The notes: generated from the letters alone by a model not told the origin. A DNA stretch of 48,570 bases from Pseudanabaena sp. M085S1SP2A07QC (GCA_020404895.1 JADBWK010000080.1:1-48570), one strand, 5' to 3'; positions 15,159 through 24,054 are shown, numbered from the stretch's first letter. A program made the numbers and translations.

Positions 15159-15557
15159 GTTCATGATGCAGTCAGAAATGCCCTAATCAAAGATGGTTGG
15201 CAGATTACTGAAGATCCATTATTTTTGAAAATAGGAGGAGTTGAACTTTATATCGATCTTGGAGCAGAAAAATTAATTGCCGCCGAACGAAATAACGAAA
15301 AAATTGCAGTAGAAATTAAAAGTTTTATCAATCCTTCATCACTCACGGACTTTCATCTAGCGATGGGACAATTTTTAAACTATCGAGTAGCATTAAAAGT
15401 AGGAGAGCCAGAACGAAAGCTGTTTCTAGCCGTGCCAGATACCGCCTATCGAACTTTTTTTCAAAAAGAATTTGCGCGTATGGTCATTGCCGAATATCAA
15501 CCCGAAATTCTAGTTTATGATATTGAAAATGAGGTGATTGTCACATGGAAAATCTAG
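15144..15557 (+). CDS. xisH: XisH-family protein, N-terminus replaced by IS sequence
   Basis: The frame is intact from 15159 on. The first five native codons lie on the other side of the IS; a GTG at 15144 inside the IS right end could restart translation as VHSGLVHDAVRNALIKDGW, replacing MAKDL. The core shows IDLGAEKLIAAE and IAVEIKSF: a PD-(D/E)XK-like pattern (D ... E-x-K) typical of XisH. Family knowledge: XisH and XisI were described as factors controlling fdxN-element excision in Anabaena but occur in many copies without that element. It overlaps xisI by 13 bases. Whether it is still expressed is unknown; the NLR-operon transcript would have to cross the IS. Confidence 0.75.
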   Translation: MHSGLVHDAVRNALIKDGWQITEDPLFLKIGGVELYIDLGAEKLIAAERNNEKIAVEIKSFINPSSLTDFHLAMGQFLNYRVALKVGEPERKLFLAVPDTAYRTFFQKEFARMVIAEYQPEILVYDIENEVIVTWKI

Positions 15558-15889
15558 AGAAAATTGGCAAATATCGCGCCATTATCAAACAAATCCTCAG
15601 TCAATATGCATCCTACAAACCCTCCTATGGTGATATTGAGATCCAAACCCTATTTGATACAGAACAGGATCATTACCAAGTTCTAGGCGTTGGATGGAAC
15701 AAAAAAGAAAGGATCTACGGTTGCTCCATGCACTTAGATATTAAAAATGGCAAAATTTGGATTCAAATCAACAATACCGAACTCGATATTGGTCAAGCCC
15801 TCGTCGAAAAAGGTGTACCAAAAGAAGATATCGTCATCGGTTTTCAGCCCATTTATATCCGCCAAGTTTCAGGCTACGCGATCGCCTAA
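15545..15889 (+). CDS. xisI: XisI-family protein
   Basis: 114 residues, with the features of XisI: KYRAIIKQILSQYA at the start, FDTEQDHYQVLGVGW in the middle (the DxxxDHYQ signature), GCSMHLDIKNGKIWIQ and a C-terminal GVPKEDIVIGFQP. It overlaps the end of xisH, the standard pairing. XisI is thought to act with XisH; the molecular role is not established. A second, separate xisHI pair lies at 36806-37542 and has the same signatures. Followed by a short terminator facing the convergent 1484-residue gene. Confidence 0.88.
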   Translation: MENLEKIGKYRAIIKQILSQYASYKPSYGDIEIQTLFDTEQDHYQVLGVGWNKKERIYGCSMHLDIKNGKIWIQINNTELDIGQALVEKGVPKEDIVIGFQPIYIRQVSGYAIA

Positions 15890-15911
15890 TCACTTCAGTG
15901 ATCGCATTTTT
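15889..15911 (+). terminator. Short terminator after xisI
   Basis: ATCACT-TC-AGTGAT followed by CGCATTTTT. It lies in the 20-base gap between convergent genes. Confidence 0.55.
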
Positions 15912-18900
15912 ACCTTTGCCCTTGTCTCCCCATTTGATTTTCAGCAATAACTTTAAGAGCGCGATCAACATTCTGAGCATCTTTCACAGTCACCCGACTC
16001 TGAGCAATTTCTAAACCTTTTTGCACCAGCAATGGCACATATTCGATATTTCCTTGCTTCAAAGCTTTTGTGTCTAAAGTCAACGTATCTGTAGACTGCT
16101 CCCACGTTGCCCTATATTTACCTTCATTTCCTTTACGCTCAAATATAAGATTCCCATTTTGAGATCCCACATATTCGCTCGGAGTAGCCAATACTTCCCG
16201 CCACTGCGATGCAATGTGCTGACTCAGTAACTGACCATCTTTAGACATCGCTTGCTGTGATTTTTCGGATATGCTCTCACCTGCGATAATTTCTTGGATG
16301 CGATCTACATACTTCTCGCTCTTACCCAGATATTGAGCAGTTTCTCTCCATGCTTCTAGTTTCTGAATATCAGCAACGATAGAATTTGTGGCTCTCTCGA
16401 TGATCGGAAATGGCACAATTTTACCATCGACGTAATCTCCCAATGGCTGGAAGTGCATTCCCCATGTGTTGCTATGTCCTTGAAATGTCAGTAATTCCTT
16501 AGCCCCATGCTTTTCCATACCCACCCATTGTTTCTGATATTCCCCATCAGTCAACATTTCCTGTGAGATTTTGTATTGTTTTCCCACTTGAAAGGCGACT
16601 TTCTGCTCTCCTGCATAGGCGATCGCGATATCTCCTTCCTTAAAGTTATAGGCGGCATAGGGTTCAAATCGCCGTGTAGTGTGAGATCTCCCATGTCCGC
16701 GCATTGCTTCAATACAAGTATCCACGGGCAAGCGATTCACTTCTCCATGCATCTTCAGGGGATAAACCATCTGGATCGGTTTACCCATTATTTCTACTGG
16801 TTTTTCTGGCTTTTCTCTTTGGATAGAAGTGACGATACTAACTTCAGGAATTGCTTTGTCTTGATTCTCAGATTGGATTTCTAGGCGATCTCTAATCTGG
16901 GTCATAACTGGAATCGGAGCCGATGTAATTGCTTCGCGATCTCTCATAGGATCGTATCGGACTCCCATTGCGGCAAGATTCTTCCACGTTAACTCTACTA
17001 AACTAGCCTTGACTGCTTGCCCTTCATAAAGATAGGTAATCCCATTAATCCTGCCACCAGATTGAACTTGAGCTTTAATACCAACCTGTTCGGCAGCTAG
17101 CCTTTCCACAAATTCGGTCATGGTCGGTTGGTTCTCAGATGCTTGAGCGATCGCTTGTTTCAGTGCAGGAATGATTGCATCAAGATTGACCGCTTGCTGT
17201 ACTCGCTCTGGTGACAGTCCATGCCATATTTCAGGCAGTTTCAGGGAATTGGGATCGAGTACGATGTCAGCATCTTTCTTAGTCGCTGACAAATTAATAT
17301 TTGCGGTAAACTGCGTACCGATTGGCATATAGGCTGCATCGCTGTGCAGTACACCCATATTTTTCCAGCGATCGCCTTCTTGTACCTGTAGCACCCGCTT
17401 ATCATAAATGGGACTGTCGGGGTTAGATTCTATACCCAGTCTGCACACTGCACCTTGATCCTGTGGCACTTGTTTATCCTTCAGTTCGTTGGTTTCATAC
17501 TGCAAGCCAATTATTTTGATTTTATCAATCCGTAGTTCTTGCAGTCGCGTGGTCACTACCTCAGTAAACATTTTGCCCGCGATCGCTCGATTATTGTTGT
17601 GCCACAGCGCCGAGGCTCTGCTTTCGCGCTCTGGTTCTGGAATCTCATCACGCTGCACTTCTAAATACTTTTCCGCATCAGCAAACTTGTCATCTATATC
17701 ATTTCTGGATATTCCTAATTTGAACTCAAGTTTTAGATTGGCGAACATTTTGCCCGTTTCTAGGGTTTTGCCATAGGCTTCAATGGAAGCTGGTGATATC
17801 AGTCCAATATTTACCTTATTTTCTTGGTCAATAATCGCTACAGCTTTGTATGGATATAGCTTTTCAGTTTTCCAATCTTTGTTTTTGGCAACCTGAATAT
17901 CGACACTAGCTCCTATTCTCGCCATTTCCCAGATTGGTGAGTCACCATCGGGATTAGTGCTAATCAGGCTGACAATTTCGATCTTGTTGCCTTTAGCGGA
18001 TGTGGCAGTTAGGGCAATGCCTTCTTCATGTTCTAGTCTGCTACGACTGGCGACTGCATCCGAGATGAGGGCATTATATTGAGTTGATACGCTCTTTGCC
18101 CATTCGGTCTGAGCAGGTGTATGGCTGTCTTTAGGAAAAATATGGTCAAAGCGGTTATAGTTGCGATCGCCAATCAGACTATATTCTTGATAAATCTGGT
18201 TAGCTTGCTCTACCATCCATCCGACAGGATCTTGAGTATTGGTTTTGATGCCCTCAGTACCAATGTAGGCATAGCTGTTGTCTTTGCCCTTAATCCATTC
18301 TACTTCTTTGTATTTAGCTACCTTTTGACAGAATTGATATTCATCTTCATTGACTTTTCTGGCACTTTTGGGTGTGTCAACTGCGCGTTGCAAGTTCACC
18401 GCCGCCAGACTTTCTAGATGCCAAATTAGTCTCTCTGTCTGCGTTAAACCTGTTGCTACAGCCTTTTCTCTTTCAGTCTCAGGTAGTTTTGATATGGCAG
18501 TAGAAGTCTCGCTGATTTCGACTATTTTATCGCGCCATTCATCATTGAGAATGCGAAATGGCTTCTTGATGTCATTATCTTCGGCAAGTAGCTTTTTGAA
18601 GTGTGTACCAATGTTCTGCAAATATGCCGACTTTTCAACATTAGGAAGATACTGGGTTTCCCACCGTAAGGCTTCTAGTCGCATTCCTAAATTGGCAACT
18701 CGACCTGTGGGATTGTCAGCAGCATTGACGGCGGCACTGGCAAGGTTGATAAATCCATGTTCTAGATCGCGGGGAATCTTCTTTTCTTTTTCGACTTGAA
18801 TTGGTTTGTTTTCTGGCAGATTTTTGTCGATGATTTCTTGGATTAGGGTTGGATACTGCTCAATGGTTTTCTGGGAACTCGCTTGTTGGTAAGGGGTTAG

Positions 18901-20364
18901 TTGACTGGGAATTATGCCAACGCGATCGCCGTCGAAGTCGATGACCAGTCGTTTCGCATCATTTGGATTGAGATAGCAGACTCCTTTCTGCATATAGGCT
19001 TCAGGATCTAATTCACGCAAAACCGTGAGGTTATTCGTAAATACGTCAAAGTTTGCGGCATTGGCGACGGGACTACGATAGATGGCAACTTCAGATCCAT
19101 CGGGTAGTCCTGTAAAACTGACTTCGCCTTCTTGCAGTTGGTTGTGTGGTTGAGCGATCGCGCTGGGGACGTACAGCCCTCCTGTGGCGACTTCCTGCCA
19201 TTCACTTTGGAGGAATTCTCGCAAGCGTTTGGCGATATCTTCCATTTCTAATACTTGGCAATGACCGCCATCAATTAGATCGGCTTTGAGGATGTCATAC
19301 AGCCAGTCTTTATATTGTTCATTAACTGATGGGTTTTCTGGCTGTTCAAAGTTATTAGCTTTCGTGTTTTCTTGAATGCTCAAACCTACTTCTAACGCGA
19401 GTTCTGGCTCAATGATTTGATAAATGTTATCGCGTTCTACTGTTTCTTCTTGCCTTTGCTGTTGTCGCTTTTCATGGCGCTCTATATATAGTTGCGCTAC
19501 CTTGCGTGGGTCGGATTGGGCTTCGGCTAGGCGTTCGGATTTGATTTTGAGCTTTGGTAATACGTCTGCTTGGACTCCTTCAGGAAAGAAGACTAGAGCT
19601 TGGGTTCCCAGTTTTTGTTCGGTGAATTTAGCATCTTCTTTTCTTGCCCAGAATAGGCTGACATTGTGAATACCTGTAGTAGTGGTTTTGTTGTCGCCTT
19701 TGATGCTTGATTTGGCAATTATGCCATCGACTTCTAGGGCTTGACATAGCAGGCTAGACCGACATGTACCTTTGAAAACACCCTGCCATTCGGGTACTCC
19801 TGCTCGAAATTGAAATGGACGGTCTGGCTCGGCTTGCAGTTGGTTAGCGAGATCTGAGGAGATCAGACTATAGCAATCTCCCAGTTTGCTGGCGATCGCT
19901 CCCATTGCTTTGTCGCTGAGGATGATTCCATTACCGAGAATAATGGGCTGCTGTCCCCAATCGGCAGTATATGTTCCTATGGCTGGGTCTTGACTTAGGG
20001 TTTCATCATCAATAATCAGGATTCGGGCGCTTTCTTTGTAGATTGATGTTTTGGCTTCGGATACAGGAATACTGCCGTAGGCAACAGCATCACTATGATT
20101 GGTGAAGATTTCTTGACTGACTTTCTCGGCAATGGCGCGATCGCCAAAGTAGGCGCTTCGACCATTGGCAAGGATCATGTGCAGTCCTTGCTCTTGCAGT
20201 CGTTCTATGTCTCGGTCAGTGATGCCATCGTACATTTTACCGACGGCAAGTTTGCTGCGATCTACGGTGCTACCAATCTTCAGTTCGAGGTAGGTATGCT
20301 CGACTGTTTTTGATGGTATTGGTAGCTCTTGCCCTGTTTTCAGGTCAATTTGTCTAAATTTCAT
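15910..20364 (-). CDS. Putative double-psi beta-barrel polymerase (DFDGD motif), large copy 2
   Basis: 1484 residues. The N-terminal ~700 residues are homologous to the 787-residue protein at 7129-9492: RPFQFRAGV, ADVLPKLKIKSERLAEAQSD, ATGGLYVPSAIAQP, YRSPVANAANFDVFT (430-443), DFDGD at 476-480 and RAVDTPKSAR at 660-669. Order and spacing match the catalytic region of RdRP/YonO-type polymerases. The C-terminal ~750 residues have no counterpart in copy 1. They include an RGHGRSHTTRRFEPYAAYNF segment and EGDIAIAYAGEQKVAFQVG near 1250, resembling a module I have seen in large cyanobacterial plasmid proteins but cannot name. The role is inferred: nucleic acid synthesis or processing for the element. 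It follows a 73-residue gene by 30 bases and converges on xisI. No membrane segment or secretion signal. Confidence 0.6.
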   Translation of the reverse strand: MKFRQIDLKTGQELPIPSKTVEHTYLELKIGSTVDRSKLAVGKMYDGITDRDIERLQEQGLHMILANGRSAYFGDRAIAEKVSQEIFTNHSDAVAYGSIPVSEAKTSIYKESARILIIDDETLSQDPAIGTYTADWGQQPIILGNGIILSDKAMGAIASKLGDCYSLISSDLANQLQAEPDRPFQFRAGVPEWQGVFKGTCRSSLLCQALEVDGIIAKSSIKGDNKTTTTGIHNVSLFWARKEDAKFTEQKLGTQALVFFPEGVQADVLPKLKIKSERLAEAQSDPRKVAQLYIERHEKRQQQRQEETVERDNIYQIIEPELALEVGLSIQENTKANNFEQPENPSVNEQYKDWLYDILKADLIDGGHCQVLEMEDIAKRLREFLQSEWQEVATGGLYVPSAIAQPHNQLQEGEVSFTGLPDGSEVAIYRSPVANAANFDVFTNNLTVLRELDPEAYMQKGVCYLNPNDAKRLVIDFDGDRVGIIPSQLTPYQQASSQKTIEQYPTLIQEIIDKNLPENKPIQVEKEKKIPRDLEHGFINLASAAVNAADNPTGRVANLGMRLEALRWETQYLPNVEKSAYLQNIGTHFKKLLAEDNDIKKPFRILNDEWRDKIVEISETSTAISKLPETEREKAVATGLTQTERLIWHLESLAAVNLQRAVDTPKSARKVNEDEYQFCQKVAKYKEVEWIKGKDNSYAYIGTEGIKTNTQDPVGWMVEQANQIYQEYSLIGDRNYNRFDHIFPKDSHTPAQTEWAKSVSTQYNALISDAVASRSRLEHEEGIALTATSAKGNKIEIVSLISTNPDGDSPIWEMARIGASVDIQVAKNKDWKTEKLYPYKAVAIIDQENKVNIGLISPASIEAYGKTLETGKMFANLKLEFKLGISRNDIDDKFADAEKYLEVQRDEIPEPERESRASALWHNNNRAIAGKMFTEVVTTRLQELRIDKIKIIGLQYETNELKDKQVPQDQGAVCRLGIESNPDSPIYDKRVLQVQEGDRWKNMGVLHSDAAYMPIGTQFTANINLSATKKDADIVLDPNSLKLPEIWHGLSPERVQQAVNLDAIIPALKQAIAQASENQPTMTEFVERLAAEQVGIKAQVQSGGRINGITYLYEGQAVKASLVELTWKNLAAMGVRYDPMRDREAITSAPIPVMTQIRDRLEIQSENQDKAIPEVSIVTSIQREKPEKPVEIMGKPIQMVYPLKMHGEVNRLPVDTCIEAMRGHGRSHTTRRFEPYAAYNFKEGDIAIAYAGEQKVAFQVGKQYKISQEMLTDGEYQKQWVGMEKHGAKELLTFQGHSNTWGMHFQPLGDYVDGKIVPFPIIERATNSIVADIQKLEAWRETAQYLGKSEKYVDRIQEIIAGESISEKSQQAMSKDGQLLSQHIASQWREVLATPSEYVGSQNGNLIFERKGNEGKYRATWEQSTDTLTLDTKALKQGNIEYVPLLVQKGLEIAQSRVTVKDAQNVDRALKVIAENQMGRQGQR

Positions 20365-20393
20365 AGCATAGGTTCATATTTAGTCCGCTCTCT

Positions 20394-20615
20394 CTAAAAG
20401 TCAAAGTCGATTTCTGATTCTTGTGGATTTGGTGTAGTTTCGGCTAATTTCGGCTCTGCTACTTTTTCCTTTGTCGGTTTTGGTACAGCGTTTTCGTCAT
20501 ACAGGGAATATCTGGATTCATAGCGTCCGATGTCGTCAAAACTGGCTAGTCCTTCGCTCAGTAGTTCTTCGTAGGTATAGCCTGAATTAATCATTGCGCC
20601 AATATTTGTTCTCAT
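20394..20615 (-). CDS. Hypothetical 73-residue protein with acidic hydrophobic C-terminal tip
   Basis: Not recognised. Residues 1-40 look folded (MRTNIGAMINSGYTYEELL, then GLASFDDIGRYESRYSLYD); residues 41-66 are a Lys/Glu/Pro-rich linker; the last six are EIDFDF. That tip recalls the acidic-hydrophobic tail of single-stranded DNA-binding proteins (DDDIPF-type) that recruits partner enzymes, though no OB fold is present. It lies 30 bases upstream of the large DFDGD gene on the same strand, almost certainly co-transcribed, so a small partner of that protein is a reasonable guess. The 196-base gap to the divergent HAD gene holds the promoter(s). Confidence 0.6.
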   Translation of the reverse strand: MRTNIGAMINSGYTYEELLSEGLASFDDIGRYESRYSLYDENAVPKPTKEKVAEPKLAETTPNPQESEIDFDF

Positions 20616-20811
20616 TGATGTCTCTCCAAATTTATTTGTACGGAATTGAGTTTTTAGTCAAGCGGCTCTAAAATATCGGATTTAGGGATTTCTCTCTTGT
20701 CAATATTATAGTGACTGGAAATAGGAATTTCTTTACTCGCGAACAATCGCTAGATTTTTTGTCAGATTCTTTACGATATATTAGATCGGCTTTAGCTTTT
20801 TTCTGGATTTA

Positions 20812-21603
20812 ATGTCATCTTCTATGCCTCTATCGCCTATAAATTCTTCTGATTTGTCCGACATTCGCTTGATTGCTTCCGATGTTGATGGCACTCTTAC
20901 CCAAAATGGAAAATTCTCTTCTGATTTCATCTCGACTCTTCTGGATTTACAATCAGCAGGAATTAAAGTCCTATTGGTGACTGGTCGCTCGGCGGGTTGA
21001 GTCAGTGCTTTGGTGAATTATTTACCTGTCGAAGGGGCGATCGCAGAAAATGGTGGTTTATTTTTACAGCCAAATGGAACTCAAGATTTGCTCTCTTCGG
21101 TTCCCAATTTATCTAGACATCGCATTCTACTAGAAAATACTTTCCATCACATTAAGCAGCTATTTCCGAATCTTCATCCTTCTGCTGATAATCAGTTCCG
21201 TATTACCGATTGGACTTTTGATATCAATGATTTATCAACTGAGGATATTCAAGCCATCTCTTCCCAATGTCAGCAAATGGGTTGGAGTTTCACTTATAGC
21301 AATGTTCAATGTCATATCAAACCACTGCACCAAGATAAAGCAACTGGCTTAGATACAGTACTCAAAAATCATTTTCCTGAAATCAATTTGCAGCAAGTCC
21401 TAACCGTTGGCGATAGCCCTAATGACGAGGCGATGTTTAATCTTGCAAAATTTCCGATCTCGGTCGGTGTGGCAAATGTGCTTCATTATCAAGACAAGAT
21501 GCTGCATTTCCCCCAATACGTTACCCAAGCTTCTGAGTTTGATGGTTTTTCTGAGTTAGCCCAGCTATTGCTCAAAAATAGTGTCTTAGATGACAGTATG
21601 TAA
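20812..21603 (+). pseudogene. HAD-superfamily (Cof/IIB-type) hydrolase with one in-frame stop
   Basis: IASDVDGTLTQNGKF (nucleophile Asp plus DxDGT) near residue 22, LLVTGRSAG near 55 (motif II Thr) and LTVGDSPNDEAMF near 203 (motif IV) define a HAD phosphatase with a IIB-type cap between. At 20998-21000 the codon after SAG is TGA; the homologous proteins I recall have TGRS.GW or similar there, so TGG to TGA (Trp to stop) is the likely change. The frame is otherwise unbroken for about 263 codons, so the loss is recent, or a sequencing error, or read-through occurs. A restart at the TTG at 21010 would lack the catalytic Asp and be inactive. Confidence 0.8.
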
Positions 21604-21749
21604 GTGAGACAACCCCATTCAGACTGAGGTTAATGAAATTTTGATCTTTTTTTGATCTTTTATAGATCAGATCTAGAGCGATCGCTGTATGCTTAAATTG
21701 CAGTTTTTTATCTACAGGAGATTACTTAGTTAGTTTTCCCCTTCAAACA

Positions 21750-21781
21750 CAAAAAAGCCAGTGACTGCAAACCACTAGCTT
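21750..21781 (-). terminator. Rho-independent terminator, minus strand
   Basis: On the minus strand AAGCTAGTG pairs with CACTGGCTT (one mismatch) around a 9-base loop and is followed by six Ts. No convincing protein gene ends here on that strand. Confidence 0.65.
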
Positions 21782-21930
21782 CTTTGTAAACCCGAAGGTT
21801 TTTAAATTTAATATCCAGGAATGGACGGATTTTGCTTTGGACGGCAATTTTGTTCAGCGCTTTCTTATATCTTAACGCAAGATACAAGTTTAGCAACAGT
21901 TTTTGCTGCAAATTTTTAAATAATTTGCAA
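21750..21930 (-). ncRNA. Candidate small RNA upstream of the replication gene
   Basis: Reading the minus strand, a UUCG-type tetraloop hairpin (AAACC-TTCG-GGTTT, 21788-21801) is followed 6 bases later by the terminator at 21750-21781. The open frame here runs straight through the terminator and has no family resemblance, so coding is unlikely. Position, about 170 bases before the primase-like rep gene, fits a regulatory or antisense-type RNA. The 5' end is unknown; 21930 is arbitrary. The rest of 21604-22100 shows nothing I can identify. Confidence 0.3.
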
Positions 21931-22087
21931 AAAGCAATCATTGATTATCGAACTGAATTCAAAAAGTCTGTTTATTTCCTGGTTGAAGTCGCTACAACCC
22001 TTGCAATCAGGACAACTTAGATGTTTTTATATTTGCGAGACTTGCCACGGCATATCGAGAAAGCGATCGCCCGTGACAAGCAAAAAA

Positions 22088-22108
22088 GAGGTCAACGAGC
22101 ATGACCTC
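22088..22108 (+). promoter_or_regulatory. Inverted repeat masking the rep start codon
   Basis: GAGGTCA (22088-22094) and TGACCTC (22102-22108) pair across 7 bases; the loop and right arm contain the start codon at 22101. The left arm also holds the only purine-rich ribosome-binding sequence (AAAAGAGG). Folding would hide both, or a repressor could bind the dyad. Confidence 0.5.
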
Positions 22109-23864
22109 GCAAAAAGATCGTGTTTGTAACACTATCGATCCCAAATTTACGACCAAAGGCTTAGAAGCAAACACATTAACCACCACCGAACTAGCAGCGC
22201 AAACCTTTGCGAGCTTTTTCCCATATTCGTGGAATTTTATCTATGCCAAAAATGTAGATCGGACGAGCAAACCAGAATGGAAAACCGAAACGCGCTATCC
22301 GATCACAGGAAGGCGACTATACGACTATTGGGCAGACCCAGACACCCTAATTGGCGTAAGATTTGGCAACCAAACCGAATATGCCCTGCTCGACATAGAC
22401 AAAGGCAGCCCCTACCACCCCAACAACAACCACGAGAAATTTAAAACCGCACTGCAAGCCCTAGAAGAAATAGGGTTGGTCAGACCGTTAATCGTGCAGA
22501 GTTCGCATAGCGAAGGACTACATATCTACTATCCCCTATGGCAAGAAGTACCCAGCTTTGGCTTAGCCTGCGCGATCAAAGCCAGCCTGCAAAAAAACAA
22601 CTGTGAAATCGCCGCAGGGGTAATCGAGAGCTTTCCAAACACGAAAAAATACGACTCAGAATTTAACGGACATCGACTACCCCTGCAAACAGGCAGTTAC
22701 CTACTCGACAACGACCTCCAGATCTTTGGACGGGATCTAAATCAGTTTGTCGAAACATGGCTGACCGTACAAGAGCAACAAGACATCGACCTATTAAAAC
22801 AGGCGATCGCCGAAGCCAAAGCCAACTATCAACCACCCAAAGACAACCGCAAACCAATTAAATGGCGAGAAGATCTAGAAAAACAAATCGAAGCAGGATG
22901 GACAGGACAGGGACAATCCAACCAATTGTTATATCTAATGGGCAAATACGCCCGAGTCTTCTTAGGCTGTGAAGATGACGAAGCGATCGCCGAATACATC
23001 ACCAAAACAGCGAGATCCGCCGCAGGATTTATTAAATTTTGCGGAGACATCAAGAGACTAGAACAAAAAGCCAAAGACATCGCCAAATGGTGTATGAAGC
23101 ATCATTTCCCCTGGGGAAGCAAAAAGGAAGAACAAACAAACGACGAAGGTGAAGATATAGAAAACAAAAAAGCCCAGAAACAAGCAGAAAGGCTTGAACG
23201 CATCCGAACAACCGTAAACGAGCTAAATAAAACAGGAGAAATGCCAGAAACAATTCGAGGCATGGCACAAGCGATCGCCAAAACAGCAAAAGTATCAGTA
23301 GAAACCCTATATGAAAACAAACAGCTATGGCATCCAGAATTCACCGAATCGCGTAACAGCACAAATACAAACAATTCCGCCCCATCCCCCATAGCGATCG
23401 CCCCCCCGAACGAACAAGCTGAAACCCAGACAGAAAGGACTGTTACAGAAAAAGCCCTATATAAAGCGTTAGGCTGTCCTGAAACGCCCCTGCGAGGGCA
23501 AGTATTGCCAAAATTTGCCGACGTTGATTTTCAGGTCTTGACGGACTTGCCCAAGTCGCCGCAAAAAACTAGCGATCCGATGTGGATCGAGACTCATGGC
23601 AGGCTAAGTCCGCCAAAAGCTGAAATTTCTAAGGTCGCAATGTCTCAAAATCTATCCCCTAAAACTGCCAATGCCGATTGCTTGCGCCCCTATGAACCAC
23701 CAAAATCTGAACCTATGTCGGCTATTGGAAGCAGGATAGGCTATCTCAAAGCTTTACTAGAAACTCCTATTTTGCGTAGGAGAAAATCTGCATCGGAAAT
23801 TGCTAGCTTTCAAGCCGAACTGGAAAGGCTACAGCTTGATCGGCAGACGAATTCCAGTCCCTAA
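22101..23864 (+). CDS. AEP-primase-like plasmid replication protein
   Basis: 587 residues. YALLDIDKGSPYHP near residues 93-106 supplies a D-x-D metal motif, and SSHSEGLHIYYPL (134-146) supplies the sxH-type motif of archaeo-eukaryotic primases; RLPLQTGSYLLDNDLQ near 197 holds a later Asp. The order D-x-D ... s-x-H ... D is that of AEP primases used by plasmids and phages to start replication. A helical region (about 250-330) with the basic WCMKHHFPWGSKKE, then a coiled Lys/Glu-rich stretch and a disordered Pro/Ser-rich tail, follow. No helicase domain is attached. With parAB 2 kb away this is the likely replication initiator. The start codon is inside a hairpin. I could not assign it to a named Rep family. 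Confidence 0.65.
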   Translation: MTSQKDRVCNTIDPKFTTKGLEANTLTTTELAAQTFASFFPYSWNFIYAKNVDRTSKPEWKTETRYPITGRRLYDYWADPDTLIGVRFGNQTEYALLDIDKGSPYHPNNNHEKFKTALQALEEIGLVRPLIVQSSHSEGLHIYYPLWQEVPSFGLACAIKASLQKNNCEIAAGVIESFPNTKKYDSEFNGHRLPLQTGSYLLDNDLQIFGRDLNQFVETWLTVQEQQDIDLLKQAIAEAKANYQPPKDNRKPIKWREDLEKQIEAGWTGQGQSNQLLYLMGKYARVFLGCEDDEAIAEYITKTARSAAGFIKFCGDIKRLEQKAKDIAKWCMKHHFPWGSKKEEQTNDEGEDIENKKAQKQAERLERIRTTVNELNKTGEMPETIRGMAQAIAKTAKVSVETLYENKQLWHPEFTESRNSTNTNNSAPSPIAIAPPNEQAETQTERTVTEKALYKALGCPETPLRGQVLPKFADVDFQVLTDLPKSPQKTSDPMWIETHGRLSPPKAEISKVAMSQNLSPKTANADCLRPYEPPKSEPMSAIGSRIGYLKALLETPILRRRKSASEIASFQAELERLQLDRQTNSSP

Positions 23865-23906
23865 TTGGGGCGATACAGGATACGAGGTACGTTACGGTTC
23901 TGATAA

Positions 23907-24053
23907 ACTAGCTCGAAATCGGGCGATCACTTTGAAGATGTTGATGTTATTTACTTTTTGTCGGATTTTGGTCTCGGTGATATGCCCCATCATTTGATTA
24001 CGTCTGGTGATATCAAAACCGATCCGATGACTAACTTGGAGTTTTTAACTTAA
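23907..24053 (+). pseudogene. Gene remnant without start
   Basis: A 48-codon open stretch ending at TAA 24051-24053 reads protein-like text (DHFEDVDVIYFLSDFGLGD, then HHLITSGDIKTDP), with balanced composition but no start codon. Just upstream, another frame reads VPNWGDTGYEVRYGSDKLARN, so one ancestral gene may have been frameshifted near 23920. I do not recognise the family. Confidence 0.3.
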
Positions 24054-24054
24054 G

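Noticed and set aside
14561-15889. xisHI as part of an fdxN-element excision system
   Set aside because: No XisF recombinase, nif genes or element ends are in the window.
18120-18800. Plus-strand open frames inside the large minus-strand gene
   Set aside because: They are shadows of the 1484-residue gene; composition and lack of start signals do not support them.
20998-21000. Programmed stop-codon read-through or selenocysteine in the HAD gene
   Set aside because: No hairpin or SECIS-like structure follows the TGA, and HAD hydrolases of this type do not use selenocysteine; a mutation is simpler.
21726-21941. 71-residue protein on the minus strand
   Set aside because: The frame runs through a strong terminator, has no ribosome-binding site and resembles nothing; a small RNA fits better.
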